In this document: in pieces, positions 15,398 through 22,665 of the stretch
Layout: the number at the start of each line of letters is the position of its first letter
Position numbering within the stretch: position 1 is the first letter of the stretch
Virus record (IMG/VR): IMGVR_UViG_3300030102_005117
Coordinates: 1 to 24,454 of that record
Reading direction: 5' to 3' (one strand)
Source: a virus
Length of the DNA: 24,454 bases
The notes under the pieces: generated by a model
What the model was told of the DNA's origin: nothing
Seen by the model: only the letters and a program-made list of their open reading frames with translations
Databases searched by the model: none
Made by a program: the position numbers and the translations under genes

Positions 15398-16459
15398 TTA
15401 ATCTAATGGTGAAGTAACAGTAGCTCTTACAATACCAATATTTTTGGTTTCATAAACTTTTTCCCAGTTAGTTGCTGTTTCGAGCTGTGCCCTTGTTGGG
15501 TTTGTAGTTGTAACTGCCCATTTCAACCCAATAGGATGATAAATGTAAGCATGTTTAAATGAAACTACATCTTCAAATGCAAGAACATCTTCATCAACTT
15601 TAGTTACTAAAGCAGATTGTTCGCCTGTAGCTACGCTTCCTTGAGAGAAAAAATACACAGCATATTCCGTTGATGAACCTGACCCTGCTGAAGGTATATC
15701 GTCTGAAACAACAATATTCATTCCCATGTATTGAGGAACAGAAACATCACCATAAGCACCAGCAGAAGAACCACCAAAAGCATTAATAGTACTTGCTCCT
15801 GTTGCAGCTGTACCTAATCTTGCTTCTGAATTAGTAACATAATCTAATGCTCTTCTTTCTTTAAGTGCATAAAACACTTTTGAATGCATTGCGATAGTTG
15901 TTAATTTGTCTCCTTGATCTCCAAGTAAAGATTGAGCTTTAGCAACAGTACCAGCACCTAAAGCTGTTGGTGTGTCGCCTGATTCGGAATCAATACATAA
16001 ATCAAATAATGCTGATGAACTACTATTTGCAGTTAAAGAACCAAAAGCACCCTGTAAACAAGAATACAAATCTTTTTGTTTTTCGTTGTTTATATAAGCA
16101 CTTAATTTTTGTCTGATAGCAGCTATTGGATCAGGTGAATTTGAACCAATTTTTTGACCAGCAAGTTGTCTTGCAGAAAAAGCATCTCCTGAAGTAATAA
16201 CAACGCCAATTTGGCTGCTTTGTTCAATTTTATTTGGAGTCAGTGAAGAACTATCATTTAAACGAGAATAATTACCGCTTAAATTTGCCTTATAAAAAGG
16301 GATGTTTACGAAATTTCCGCCATTTGGTGAGCTTAAATTTAGCTCAGGTAGAGGTGCTAGTACGCCACTTTGAAGAAAGCTGTCTGTTAAAGTTGTTTCT
16401 TCAATAATGCTATTTGCAAACACCTCTGGAACAATAATGTCCGCTAAAGTAGTTGCCAT
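15398..16459 (-). CDS. Major capsid protein
   Basis: A 353-residue protein that builds the icosahedral shell. The N-terminus (ADIIVPEVFANSIIEETTL, then DSFLQSGVLAPLPEL) and the GGNFVNIPFYKANLSG block match the major coat protein family of phages with this gene order. Further blocks are QIGVVITSGDAFSARQLAGQ, KLTTIAMHSKVFYALKERRAL (the usual long helix), VPQYMGMNIVVSDDIPSAG and a C-terminal YHPIGLKWAVTTTNPT. It follows scaffold and precedes a decoration protein. No head protease gene is seen nearby and the N-terminus has no long cleavable delta domain. Its leader has no clear Shine-Dalgarno sequence, which is odd for the most abundant product. Confidence 0.95.
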   Translation of the reverse strand: MATTLADIIVPEVFANSIIEETTLTDSFLQSGVLAPLPELNLSSPNGGNFVNIPFYKANLSGNYSRLNDSSSLTPNKIEQSSQIGVVITSGDAFSARQLAGQKIGSNSPDPIAAIRQKLSAYINNEKQKDLYSCLQGAFGSLTANSSSSALFDLCIDSESGDTPTALGAGTVAKAQSLLGDQGDKLTTIAMHSKVFYALKERRALDYVTNSEARLGTAATGASTINAFGGSSAGAYGDVSVPQYMGMNIVVSDDIPSAGSGSSTEYAVYFFSQGSVATGEQSALVTKVDEDVLAFEDVVSFKHAYIYHPIGLKWAVTTTNPTRAQLETATNWEKVYETKNIGIVRATVTSPLD

Positions 16460-16583
16460 TTCAAAAAAAATGAAAAATTTACAATGATGAGCACAGCTCT
16501 CTAAATTTCAGCACAGCCTCAATTTAGCTTTTCAAATCAGCACAGCCGAATTTGTTATTACTACAACTATAACTTGAAAAATG
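16460..16583 (-). other. Leader/intergenic gap before the capsid gene
   Basis: This is the longest gene-free stretch in the window (124 bases). It contains three copies of AGCACAGC (minus strand GCTGTGCT), described separately. Read in the direction of transcription, the middle copy lies in the loop of a 7-base inverted repeat (CTAAATT / AATTTAG), and the first copy between AAAT and ATTT. The 20 bases before the capsid ATG are poly-T followed by GAA, with no AGG core. No frame here has start, coding-like content and length for a gene. Confidence 0.7.
16490..16546 (-). repeat. Three copies of AGCACAGC in the capsid leader
   Basis: Exact copies lie at 16490-16497, 16510-16517 and 16539-16546, all in the same orientation, spaced 20 and 29 bases apart. 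In the sense of transcription two read GGCTGTGCTGA and the third GAGCTGTGCTC. They lie in a GC-richer patch within an otherwise AT-rich gap. Such same-orientation repeats could be binding sites for a protein on DNA or on the capsid mRNA; which one is not visible. Confidence 0.7.
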
Positions 16584-16593
16584 TTATTTGTAA
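16566..16593 (-). promoter_or_regulatory. Possible sigma70-like promoter before the capsid gene
   Basis: On the minus strand TTACAA (16588-16593) and TATAGT (16566-16571) are separated by 16 bases, four of six and five of six matches to the -35 and -10 consensus. The -35 lies over the end of the scaffold gene. Transcription would start about seven bases on and run through the repeats into the capsid gene. In AT-rich DNA such matches arise by chance, so this is tentative; its location before the only long gap is the main support. Confidence 0.35.
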
Positions 16594-17291
16594 TTTTTAG
16601 CAATTTTTTTTGCTTCTAACCATGCTTCACGTCCATATTTTTTATGTATTTCCATAGCTGCTGTATCTTCTCCATTAGCCATTCTTCTTAATAAAGTTTC
16701 ATCAATTCCAGCAATATTTCCTACAGATTCAGATTTACCAATAGGAGCACCTGACCCAACTGGAGGTTGATTTTTTAAAGCCCATGTTTGAACTTTATCT
16801 TTTACTGCTTCTTGTATAGGCCTGCTTGTAAATCCATCATCTGACAAATAAACAACACTTCCATCTTTTTGAACTTGTATTTTATCTCTGTCTAATTTTC
16901 CCATTGCATAATCTGGATCATGAACTATTTCAGATAAAGCACTAACAGCCGGTGTAACTAATTTTAAATCTTTTAATTCATTTTTTAAATTATTTATTTC
17001 TATATCTTTTTTTTCAATAGCTTCACGAAACTGTTCTTCTCTTTTATTTAAAGCTTCTGTATATTGTCCTTTTTCTTCTAATCTTTCTTGTTCAACTTTT
17101 CGTTTAAATTCAATAAGTGCTTGAACATCTGTACCTTCTGGAAGATTTGCAACAGATTTTGCATTTGAAGTTATTTTTTGTTTTTCTTCAACTACTTCTC
17201 TATTTTTTTGTTTTAATAATTCAATTTCTTTTTTTAGAGAATTTATTTCAGCTGAAGCATCAACAGTTGCTGCGGGATTTTCTTCTGACAT
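16584..17291 (-). CDS. Capsid scaffolding protein
   Basis: A 235-residue, highly charged protein with a long coiled-coil from about residue 13 to 110 (EINSLKKEIELLKQKNREVV, then QYTEALNKREEQFREAIEKK), a Pro/Gly-rich hinge (NQPPVGSGAPIG) and a basic, helical C-terminal end (IHKKYGREAWLEAKKIAKNY). This build, and the position just ahead of the major capsid gene, are those of GP20-like scaffolds, which guide procapsid formation and are then lost. The basic C-terminus would bind the coat protein. No protease domain is fused to it. Start ATG 17291 lies 44 bases from the previous stop, with an AGG about 20 bases away, so ribosome binding is weak. Confidence 0.85.
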   Translation of the reverse strand: MSEENPAATVDASAEINSLKKEIELLKQKNREVVEEKQKITSNAKSVANLPEGTDVQALIEFKRKVEQERLEEKGQYTEALNKREEQFREAIEKKDIEINNLKNELKDLKLVTPAVSALSEIVHDPDYAMGKLDRDKIQVQKDGSVVYLSDDGFTSRPIQEAVKDKVQTWALKNQPPVGSGAPIGKSESVGNIAGIDETLLRRMANGEDTAAMEIHKKYGREAWLEAKKIAKNYK

Positions 17292-17335
17292 ATAAAAAAT
17301 TTAAAGTAATCCTAATATACCTTGTTTTTAAAAAA

Positions 17336-17617
17336 TTAGCATTTCCAACGTTTTAAAGCCTTATTTATTCTGCTATTAGGATCATTTGCTTTTTTACTAC
17401 CGGTTAATTTTTTCTTCATTCCTTTCATACGACTACAAAATGATTTCCTCCTATTTGCTGCTTTACTTCCAGGCTTAACTTTTCCTGTAACAGGTGCCTG
17501 TAAATTTCCTCCTGTTGCTTTATTATATTTCGCACGGCCTTTAGCAGTAAGACCACCTTTTTTAGATTTATCAGCCTTTTTAAAATTTACTACTTTTCTT
17601 TTTGTTGTTTTTTTCAT
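17336..17617 (-). CDS. Small Lys/Arg-rich protein, GLTAKGRAKYN...SRINKALKRWKC family
   Basis: A 93-residue protein with about one third Lys plus Arg. Blocks in order: GGLTAKGRAKYNKATGGNL (residues about 21-39), APVTGKVKPGSKAANRRKSF, CSRMKGMKKKLTG and a C-terminal NDPNSRINKALKRWKC. I recognise this block order from marine phages and algal giant viruses, where it carries a domain of unknown function (DUF6321 from memory, unverified). Two cysteines lie at the start of the CSRM block and at the end. It overlaps the preceding gene by ATGA and ends this cluster just before the scaffold gene. A nucleic acid-binding or capsid-internal role is inference from charge and position. Confidence 0.8.
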   Translation of the reverse strand: MKKTTKRKVVNFKKADKSKKGGLTAKGRAKYNKATGGNLQAPVTGKVKPGSKAANRRKSFCSRMKGMKKKLTGSKKANDPNSRINKALKRWKC

Positions 17618-17895
17618 TTTTTTGTTTTTGTTTTGCGTTTACGTCGCATTTGAAATGAAATTTTCTTTTTGCCTGTTTTAGCTGCGGTAAATCTTTTTTT
17701 TTCAGCTGGTGATAGTTCAGAAAGAGTTTTAGGAGTTTTACTTGAAACACGTCTAGTAGGTCTGCAAGCAGGATAACCTTTTCGTTTTTTTTCAGATTTT
17801 TTTCTGCCGCAAGGTTTACCAGTTTTTACATCAACCCATTTTTCTTTAAACCAATCGGTCAAACCACCTGGAGCCCTACTTTTTTTTCTTGCCAC
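17614..17895 (-). CDS. Small basic protein, GGLTDWFKEKWVDVKTGKPCGR family
   Basis: I start this at GTG 17895 (reading MARKKSRAPGG), since AAAGG lies 8 bases ahead and the family normally begins MARKK; a GTG at 17904 would add three residues. The 93-residue product has APGGLTDWFKEKWVDVKT at the N-terminus, GKPCGRKKSEKKRKGYPACR, then a Thr/Pro/Lys-rich tail with SPAEKKRFTAAKTGKK. This order is known to me from marine phage and large algal virus genomes without a function. Conserved Cys pairs (PCGR, PACR) could bind metal or form a disulphide. It overlaps its neighbours on both sides and shares their charge. Confidence 0.8.
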   Translation of the reverse strand: MARKKSRAPGGLTDWFKEKWVDVKTGKPCGRKKSEKKRKGYPACRPTRRVSSKTPKTLSELSPAEKKRFTAAKTGKKKISFQMRRKRKTKTKK

Positions 17896-18082
17896 GTTTA
17901 GCACCTTTTTTAGTTTTTGCTTTTGGCTTATTAACAGTAGTATAACCTCCTCCAGCTCTTTGATATGCTTGAACTAATTGAGCACTAGCATAAGCACTAG
18001 GCCAACGTTTAACACGAGCTTTAACTCTAGCTTTTACACGAGCATACAGTTCCGGATCTGTTGGTTTGTTTACCTTTGCCAT
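17876..18082 (-). CDS. Small basic protein, YPSAYASAQLV...GGGY-type
   Basis: A 68-residue, Lys/Arg-rich protein. It has PELYARVKARVKARVKRWPS, then SAYASAQLVQAYQRAGGGY (residues about 29-47) and a poly-basic tail (KPKAKTKKGAKRGKKKK). The SAYAS-Q-LV-x-x-Y-x-R-x-GGGY block is a recurrent short motif in marine phages and algal viruses (DUF5872-like from memory, unverified). ATG 18082 shares TAATG with the 28-residue gene before it and its 3-prime end overlaps the next gene by 20 bases. The basic tail suggests binding to DNA or RNA, which is inference. Confidence 0.8.
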   Translation of the reverse strand: MAKVNKPTDPELYARVKARVKARVKRWPSAYASAQLVQAYQRAGGGYTTVNKPKAKTKKGAKRGKKKK

Positions 18083-18168
18083 TATTTTTTAACAGCTTTT
18101 TTTTTTCCTTTTTTCTTTTTAGGTGGTCTCCCAACCATTTTTCCATAAGTTCCCTTACCTGCCGGCAT
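18082..18168 (-). CDS. Micro-gene, 28 aa, MPAGKGTYG...RPPKKKK
   Basis: ATG 18166-18168 opens a 28-codon frame ending in TAA 18082-18084, which shares TAATG with the 68-residue gene. The product MPAGKGTYGKMVGRPP followed by a run of lysines resembles very short proteins (MPAGKGTYG...GRPPKK) that I know beside structural genes in marine phages, including cyanophages. Eleven of the 28 residues are Lys. GRPPKK resembles an AT-hook core (RGRP), so AT-rich DNA binding is possible but unproven. It is below the length cut-off of usual gene finders. Confidence 0.65.
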   Translation of the reverse strand: MPAGKGTYGKMVGRPPKKKKGKKKAVKK

Positions 18169-18200
18169 AATTTTAAAAGCAACTATTTATAGTTTACTAT

Positions 18201-18350
18201 TTATTTCTTTTTTCGTCTTGTTTTTTTCTTTTTTTTACCCGCTGTTGATAAAGCAATAGCAACCGCTTGTTTATGTGGTTTACCCTCTTTTTTTAACATT
18301 TGAATATTTTTTGAAATTATATTTTGTGACTTCCCTTTTTTAATTGGCAT
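18201..18350 (-). CDS. Small basic protein, 49 aa, MPIKKGKSQ...[13 protein letters not shown]
   Basis: ATG 18348-18350 lies inside the last codons of the MuF-like gene (11-base overlap), and the frame ends in TAA 18201-18203. The product begins [19 protein letters not shown], continues [20 protein letters not shown] and closes with a poly-Lys/Arg tail. The [16 protein letters not shown] block is one I recognise from many short phage proteins of unknown function, often located by head genes. This makes the frame very likely real although short. The 32 bases between it and the next gene hold a short inverted repeat (AACTAT-AA-ATAGTT) and nothing else obvious. Confidence 0.75.
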   Translation of the reverse strand: MPIKKGKSQNIISKNIQMLKKEGKPHKQAVAIALSTAGKKKKKTRRKKK

Positions 18351-19584
18351 TAGCTTGTCTTAACTCTTCTAATGTTAACGTTGATCCGTCTGATCGCACA
18401 AATTTACGAAAAACATCTGTTGGATTATTAGTTTTAAGTTCAGATCTATATATTTTTGATTTTTCAATACCGAATACTTTATTTTGTGTTTCAATATCTT
18501 GTTTACTTAACCAAACTGCATAATTTTCGGAAGCAGGAACTAATTTTCCTCGATTAGATAATCCTGTTTTTGAAGGTCTTTGTAATCCTTCTTCTAAATC
18601 ATCATCTTCCAATCCAAATTGTTTTAAAAAAGAATCTTTAATTATAGGAACAATAGTTGATCTACAATTAAAATGTTGAGGAGGTTGAGGACCTTTACCC
18701 ATTTTAAATACCTGACCATCAAGCCTTCCACAAATAGCAGAAGTTCGACTATCTAAAGTTGCTACATATTTATATCGATCAATCATGTTAGAATTTGCCT
18801 GAAAAACACTATTAATAGCTGAATTACTTACTTGATTAATACTTGTTCGAACAATAGTATCAATTTGATTATTTGCTAATGTAGTGCCAATTCCGCCTTT
18901 AGCTTTTATTTGAGCAAGAGTTCCAGTAGCTTCAAAATTTAATTGACCGCGTAATTCTTTAGCTATTTGAGCAGTAGTATTATTTGATAGTAAACCTGTT
19001 CTAATTGTATTTTGTAAAAGTTCAGTTTGAGATGCAGCAATTCTTCTAAATGCAGTTCTTACATTTACACCATTAGGTAAATTTATTACAGCACCTTCGC
19101 GTGCGGTTAAACTAAATTTAGGAATAGTACCTGTCTGAACTGCAAATTCTTCAGGTAATGTAAATACATTTATTTGACGCGGGTCAGTATTAACAACACT
19201 TTGCGCAAATTGGGGACTTATTTCAACTGTTCGAACTGCATTTTTTGTTGCTTGGCTAGGTAATACTTTTTTTAATTGTTCTTGTATAAATTCAGATTGT
19301 AATTCAGCTAAACCTTGTAATTCTTGAGTAATAACTAATGAACTACTTTCAGCCCAAGTATCTAAACTTTCTTGTAATTGTAATAACAAAGTTCTTTGTC
19401 TGTTTACAGCTGCAGGAGTTAAAGTAAGTTCACCAGCTTCAAATTGTTTTAATTTATCTGTAATTCCAACAATTATATTATTATATTCCCGGACTATTTT
19501 AAGAGCTACGCTATTTTCATATCTATTTAAATTTATTGCATTTCGATATAATGCTTCAGGTATTTGTTGTTGCTCTATCGCCAT
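18340..19584 (-). CDS. MuF-type minor head protein
   Basis: A 414-residue protein. The N-terminal 270 residues are mostly helical; residues about 271-314 are the diagnostic phage Mu gpF-like block: [20 protein letters not shown] with Cys285, followed by [17 protein letters not shown] with His304 and Cys307. Minor head proteins of this type (SPP1 gp7, Mu gpF) bind the portal and are packaged in the capsid in few copies. The remaining 100 residues are charged and carry no toxin domain that I can recognise. The gene starts in TAATG overlap with the portal gene, its usual partner. Confidence 0.92.
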   Translation of the reverse strand: MAIEQQQIPEALYRNAINLNRYENSVALKIVREYNNIIVGITDKLKQFEAGELTLTPAAVNRQRTLLLQLQESLDTWAESSSLVITQELQGLAELQSEFIQEQLKKVLPSQATKNAVRTVEISPQFAQSVVNTDPRQINVFTLPEEFAVQTGTIPKFSLTAREGAVINLPNGVNVRTAFRRIAASQTELLQNTIRTGLLSNNTTAQIAKELRGQLNFEATGTLAQIKAKGGIGTTLANNQIDTIVRTSINQVSNSAINSVFQANSNMIDRYKYVATLDSRTSAICGRLDGQVFKMGKGPQPPQHFNCRSTIVPIIKDSFLKQFGLEDDDLEEGLQRPSKTGLSNRGKLVPASENYAVWLSKQDIETQNKVFGIEKSKIYRSELKTNNPTDVFRKFVRSDGSTLTLEELRQANAN

Positions 19585-20969
19585 TATTCATTTGTTTCTT
19601 GTTGATTCATTTCAATTAATCCACCTTGCATAGTTTTGCTTAACATTTCTTCAATATCTATATCTTCACTTAATACTTCACCTTCAATTAATTTTTTAAG
19701 AAGTTCTTCTTGATCTATAATTCCTTGCGCATAAATTTTTAATAGAGCATCTATTTGCTGCGGTTCTAAACTTGTATCTACAAAATCTCTATTAACAAAA
19801 CTTGTACCAGCAACACTTTGTTTTTCAAATTCAGCATGAAACTTTAAACAATTATCGATTAAATCTTGAATTTGTTGAGATAAAACCATCATTGTAGAAT
19901 CACCTTGCGATCTATCAATTTTTTTACTTGTAGCTGTTTCTGCGCTCATTTTTTGCCCAAGTATAGCTGCCAAACCTAATTCATTAATTTGATATTCTAA
20001 TTTATCAATTCTTTCTTTTTGTGCTGTAAAACTATTTCCATTAGGTTCAATATAACTTGCACTACTTCCTTCAGGTAAAGATAATGCTTCACTTGGACCT
20101 GCACTAACTTCTTCAGCTGCAGCTGGAAATCCAAAAAATGCAAGCATTGGAACTGCACTTATGTGTAATTGATTATCATAATCGCTTTGAATTTGATAAC
20201 TTTTAATGTTTAATTCAGCAATATCTTCTAATGGTGGCCTACTTTCATAAATACCAATTTTATTTGAATAGGCAACTGAAAAAGGTATAAAGTCTAAACT
20301 TGTATTTCCTTCTTCAACTTGTTTAAAATCACCATCTTTATTACGTTGAAAAATTTTAAATGTTCCAGGTTCCAAAACTCTTATTTGTTCAACTGTTTCT
20401 TCACCATATAATCCTTTAGGTTTTATTATTCTTTCAGTTAATCTTAATTGAGTTAATTTTCTTAAACCATCTTTTATTTCAGTTCGCCAGCCAATAATAT
20501 CTCGTGGTGTGTATGGAATCCAATAAGGCCTTCCACCACTTGAAGGTGCATCAACTAAAACACCGACATGACCATAACGAATACATAAACGAGAAATATT
20601 ATATATAAAATTTGTTAAATTATTTCCTTCAAGGTCAACATCAAATAATTGTTCTTCAATTCTCTCAGGTACATCAATTAATCGAACTGGTTTACGCGTA
20701 AGCATACCAGCCAACATTCTTTCCATTCTTACGTAATAAGGTGGGCAAACAGATCTACTTAAACGCACATCATAACTTTCATCTTCTTCTCTTGGTTCTT
20801 GCTTTAAATAAATTCTTGCTTTACCTCTAATTTTACTGGTGCCTTCAACTAAATCTTCAATAAGTCCCCAATGACTTTGCATATTTCTCCATGCCTGATT
20901 TTGTTGTTGTACTTCAGTAACTTCTACTTCAAAATTAGTTATTTTATTTGTGAAAAAAGAACTATACAT
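19584..20969 (-). CDS. Portal protein, DUF4055-type
   Basis: A 461-residue protein between the large terminase and MuF genes, the standard portal place. Blocks fit the DUF4055 portal family: WRNMQSHWGLIEDLVEGTSK, LSRSVCPPYYVRMERMLAGM (residues about 70-90), NISRLCIRYGHVGVLVDAP, RPYWIPYTPRDIIGWR and DYDNQLHISAVPMLAFFGFP. A segment with AAILGQKMSAETATSKKIDR near residue 335 is also typical. The C-terminal 70 residues are acidic and helical. It forms the 12-subunit ring through which DNA is pumped. The 26-base gap upstream has no clear Shine-Dalgarno; a later start would remove little. Confidence 0.9.
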   Translation of the reverse strand: MYSSFFTNKITNFEVEVTEVQQQNQAWRNMQSHWGLIEDLVEGTSKIRGKARIYLKQEPREEDESYDVRLSRSVCPPYYVRMERMLAGMLTRKPVRLIDVPERIEEQLFDVDLEGNNLTNFIYNISRLCIRYGHVGVLVDAPSSGGRPYWIPYTPRDIIGWRTEIKDGLRKLTQLRLTERIIKPKGLYGEETVEQIRVLEPGTFKIFQRNKDGDFKQVEEGNTSLDFIPFSVAYSNKIGIYESRPPLEDIAELNIKSYQIQSDYDNQLHISAVPMLAFFGFPAAAEEVSAGPSEALSLPEGSSASYIEPNGNSFTAQKERIDKLEYQINELGLAAILGQKMSAETATSKKIDRSQGDSTMMVLSQQIQDLIDNCLKFHAEFEKQSVAGTSFVNRDFVDTSLEPQQIDALLKIYAQGIIDQEELLKKLIEGEVLSEDIDIEEMLSKTMQGGLIEMNQQETNE

Positions 20970-20995
20970 TGTTTTATTTTAATAATATCAGGTCT

Positions 20996-22342
20996 TTAAT
21001 AAATTCTAATGCCTGTTTTATTTCCTGCTTTACTATAAATCATATTGAACTCTCTGTAGCATAAATATCCCAAAGCGTCATTAAGGTGGTCATATCCGTT
21101 TTGTTTATCTGGATCACCTGTTTTTTCATCATAGCTTTGTAATTCTAAACATTCAATTAAGCGTCGGCAACGGGCATAAATCGCCATTCGCACCCGTCCT
21201 TTAGAGTTTTCCAGGAGTGCTTGTAAGGTTTGAACTCGGTCTTTAATTGGTGGGTTGCTTCTGAGCGCCATATTTGTGAATCCATAACTTTGCAAAATAG
21301 CAATATCAGTTTTGCTTGCGTTGATTGTTGATCTATTGGCACCACTAGCATCTGGATAAACTAAAATCTTATTTCTACCATAACGTCTAACTATTTCTCT
21401 TGCCAGAGCATCAGTATCAACTTGTTTTGTAATTTCATCAATAATAATTAATTTATCTCCGGTTGTAATACAAACAACTGCATTGCAATTCATAACGTTA
21501 AAGTCAATTCCAATTTTAATAATTTCGTTTTCAATTGGAAAAGGTAATTTATCAATTACATGCTTGCTTCGATCAAATCGAGAATAAACAGCTCCTGTAG
21601 TTAGGTTTACAAATTCACCATTTAAATATGCTTTTATTAACTGAGGAGGATAATTTTCTTCTAATGAAGGAATAAATGTTTCAGGTAAAAATGGATTATC
21701 GCTTGTTTTTCCTTTTATTAATCTTGTATCTTCTTTTTTATTTTTTTCAAATGTTTCAAACGCCCACCCATGACCCTCAGGAGTTGTTGTTGCATAAAAT
21801 TGCTGAATATTACCCGACCTCAATCTGGCTAAAGCCATATTCATAGCTTGCTCTGCGTCTCTTTTTGGTACTGTATCAGCTTCATCAAATCCCACTGCAC
21901 ATAAGTTTTGTCCACGTAAACGTTGATAAGTTAAAATTGTACGCAGCAAAATAGTATGCGTACCTTCTTGAAACGATAAAACATATTCAGGTAGAGGACT
22001 AGCTCGAAAAGTATATGGTATTTCCCACTCTTCAAGTAAATCATTCATAGTTCGCATTAAAATGTCACGGAGCATTGGACTTGTAGGTTCAAAAACCGCA
22101 GAAATATGTCCAACATTCATGGCTGCAAGCATAAAAGATTTTGAAACCAGAGCATAAGTTTTACCCGCACCGAAACCACAAACTAAAGCTAATTTTCTGT
22201 GTTGAATATCTTCACAAAATTTTTCTTGATGCGGTAGTAAATTATTTCGAATTTTAGTTATAACTTCATTTGCAGAAGGTAATTCATATAAACCATTACC
22301 ACTTAATACATGACCCTGCTTTAAAGAATCTAAAAAACTCAC
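20996..22342 (-). CDS. Terminase large subunit
   Basis: ATPase and nuclease motor for DNA packaging. Numbered from the start chosen here, Walker A is GFGAGKT at about 56-62, Walker B AVGFDEAD at about 149-156 and the coupling motif ATTTPEG at about 184-190. The RNase H-like nuclease acids are Asp280 (GIDFNVMN), Asp331 (VYPDASG) and Asp422 (DHLNDALGY), all present. At 448 residues it is of normal length. I prefer GTG 22342, because it forms a GTGA overlap with the small subunit stop; a TTG two codons earlier is the only upstream alternative. No intein or insertion is seen. Confidence 0.95.
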   Translation of the reverse strand: MSFLDSLKQGHVLSGNGLYELPSANEVITKIRNNLLPHQEKFCEDIQHRKLALVCGFGAGKTYALVSKSFMLAAMNVGHISAVFEPTSPMLRDILMRTMNDLLEEWEIPYTFRASPLPEYVLSFQEGTHTILLRTILTYQRLRGQNLCAVGFDEADTVPKRDAEQAMNMALARLRSGNIQQFYATTTPEGHGWAFETFEKNKKEDTRLIKGKTSDNPFLPETFIPSLEENYPPQLIKAYLNGEFVNLTTGAVYSRFDRSKHVIDKLPFPIENEIIKIGIDFNVMNCNAVVCITTGDKLIIIDEITKQVDTDALAREIVRRYGRNKILVYPDASGANRSTINASKTDIAILQSYGFTNMALRSNPPIKDRVQTLQALLENSKGRVRMAIYARCRRLIECLELQSYDEKTGDPDKQNGYDHLNDALGYLCYREFNMIYSKAGNKTGIRIY

Positions 22343-22662
22343 GAGCAAAGATCAGCTAATTTAGCTGCAGTATTTATAGCTCCCAAAGCAATATTAAATT
22401 GACCGGCATTTCTTGCTTCCATTTGTAAGGTGCTGCATTGAGCTAATAAATCGGCAATCATTTGAGGTCTTTCAATATCCCAATCTTTTTTAATTTCATC
22501 TCTTGCTTTTTTTAAATAATTATCAACTGTAGCTTCAGACACCCCCCAATTTTCCCTAGCGTATCGTAGGCAATCAGACCTTCTACCACCACGCGCAATG
22601 ATACGAGAAAGCTTTTGTACTCTGACATCTATTTCAATTTTACTTGATTCAGCAGCTGCCAT
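22339..22662 (-). CDS. Terminase small subunit
   Basis: A 107-residue protein directly before the large terminase. Residues about 14-52 read as a helix-turn-helix (RVQKLSRIIARGGRRSDCL, WGVSEATVDNYLKKAR), used to bind the packaging site, followed by helices for oligomerisation (RPQMIADLLAQCSTLQMEAR, NIALGAINTAAKLADL). Such short proteins with a WGVSxxTVDxYL pattern are typical of this class. Shine-Dalgarno AAAAGGAT is located in the last codons of the methyltransferase gene, 9 bases before ATG. No cos or pac site could be identified by eye. Confidence 0.88.
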   Translation of the reverse strand: MAAAESSKIEIDVRVQKLSRIIARGGRRSDCLRYARENWGVSEATVDNYLKKARDEIKKDWDIERPQMIADLLAQCSTLQMEARNAGQFNIALGAINTAAKLADLCS

Positions 22663-22665
22663 TAA

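Noticed and set aside
16484-16502. Rho-independent terminator at GAGC-ACA-GCTC before the capsid gene
   Set aside because: The stem is only four base pairs with a three-base loop and no T-run follows directly; it is better explained as one of the three octamer repeats.
16490-16546. CRISPR-like array
   Set aside because: Repeats are eight bases long with uneven short spacers, no cas genes are near, and the units lie in a gene leader.
21157-21351. Minus-strand frame of 64 codons inside the large terminase gene
   Set aside because: It overlaps the nuclease domain in another frame; the terminase frame has all catalytic residues and explains the sequence.
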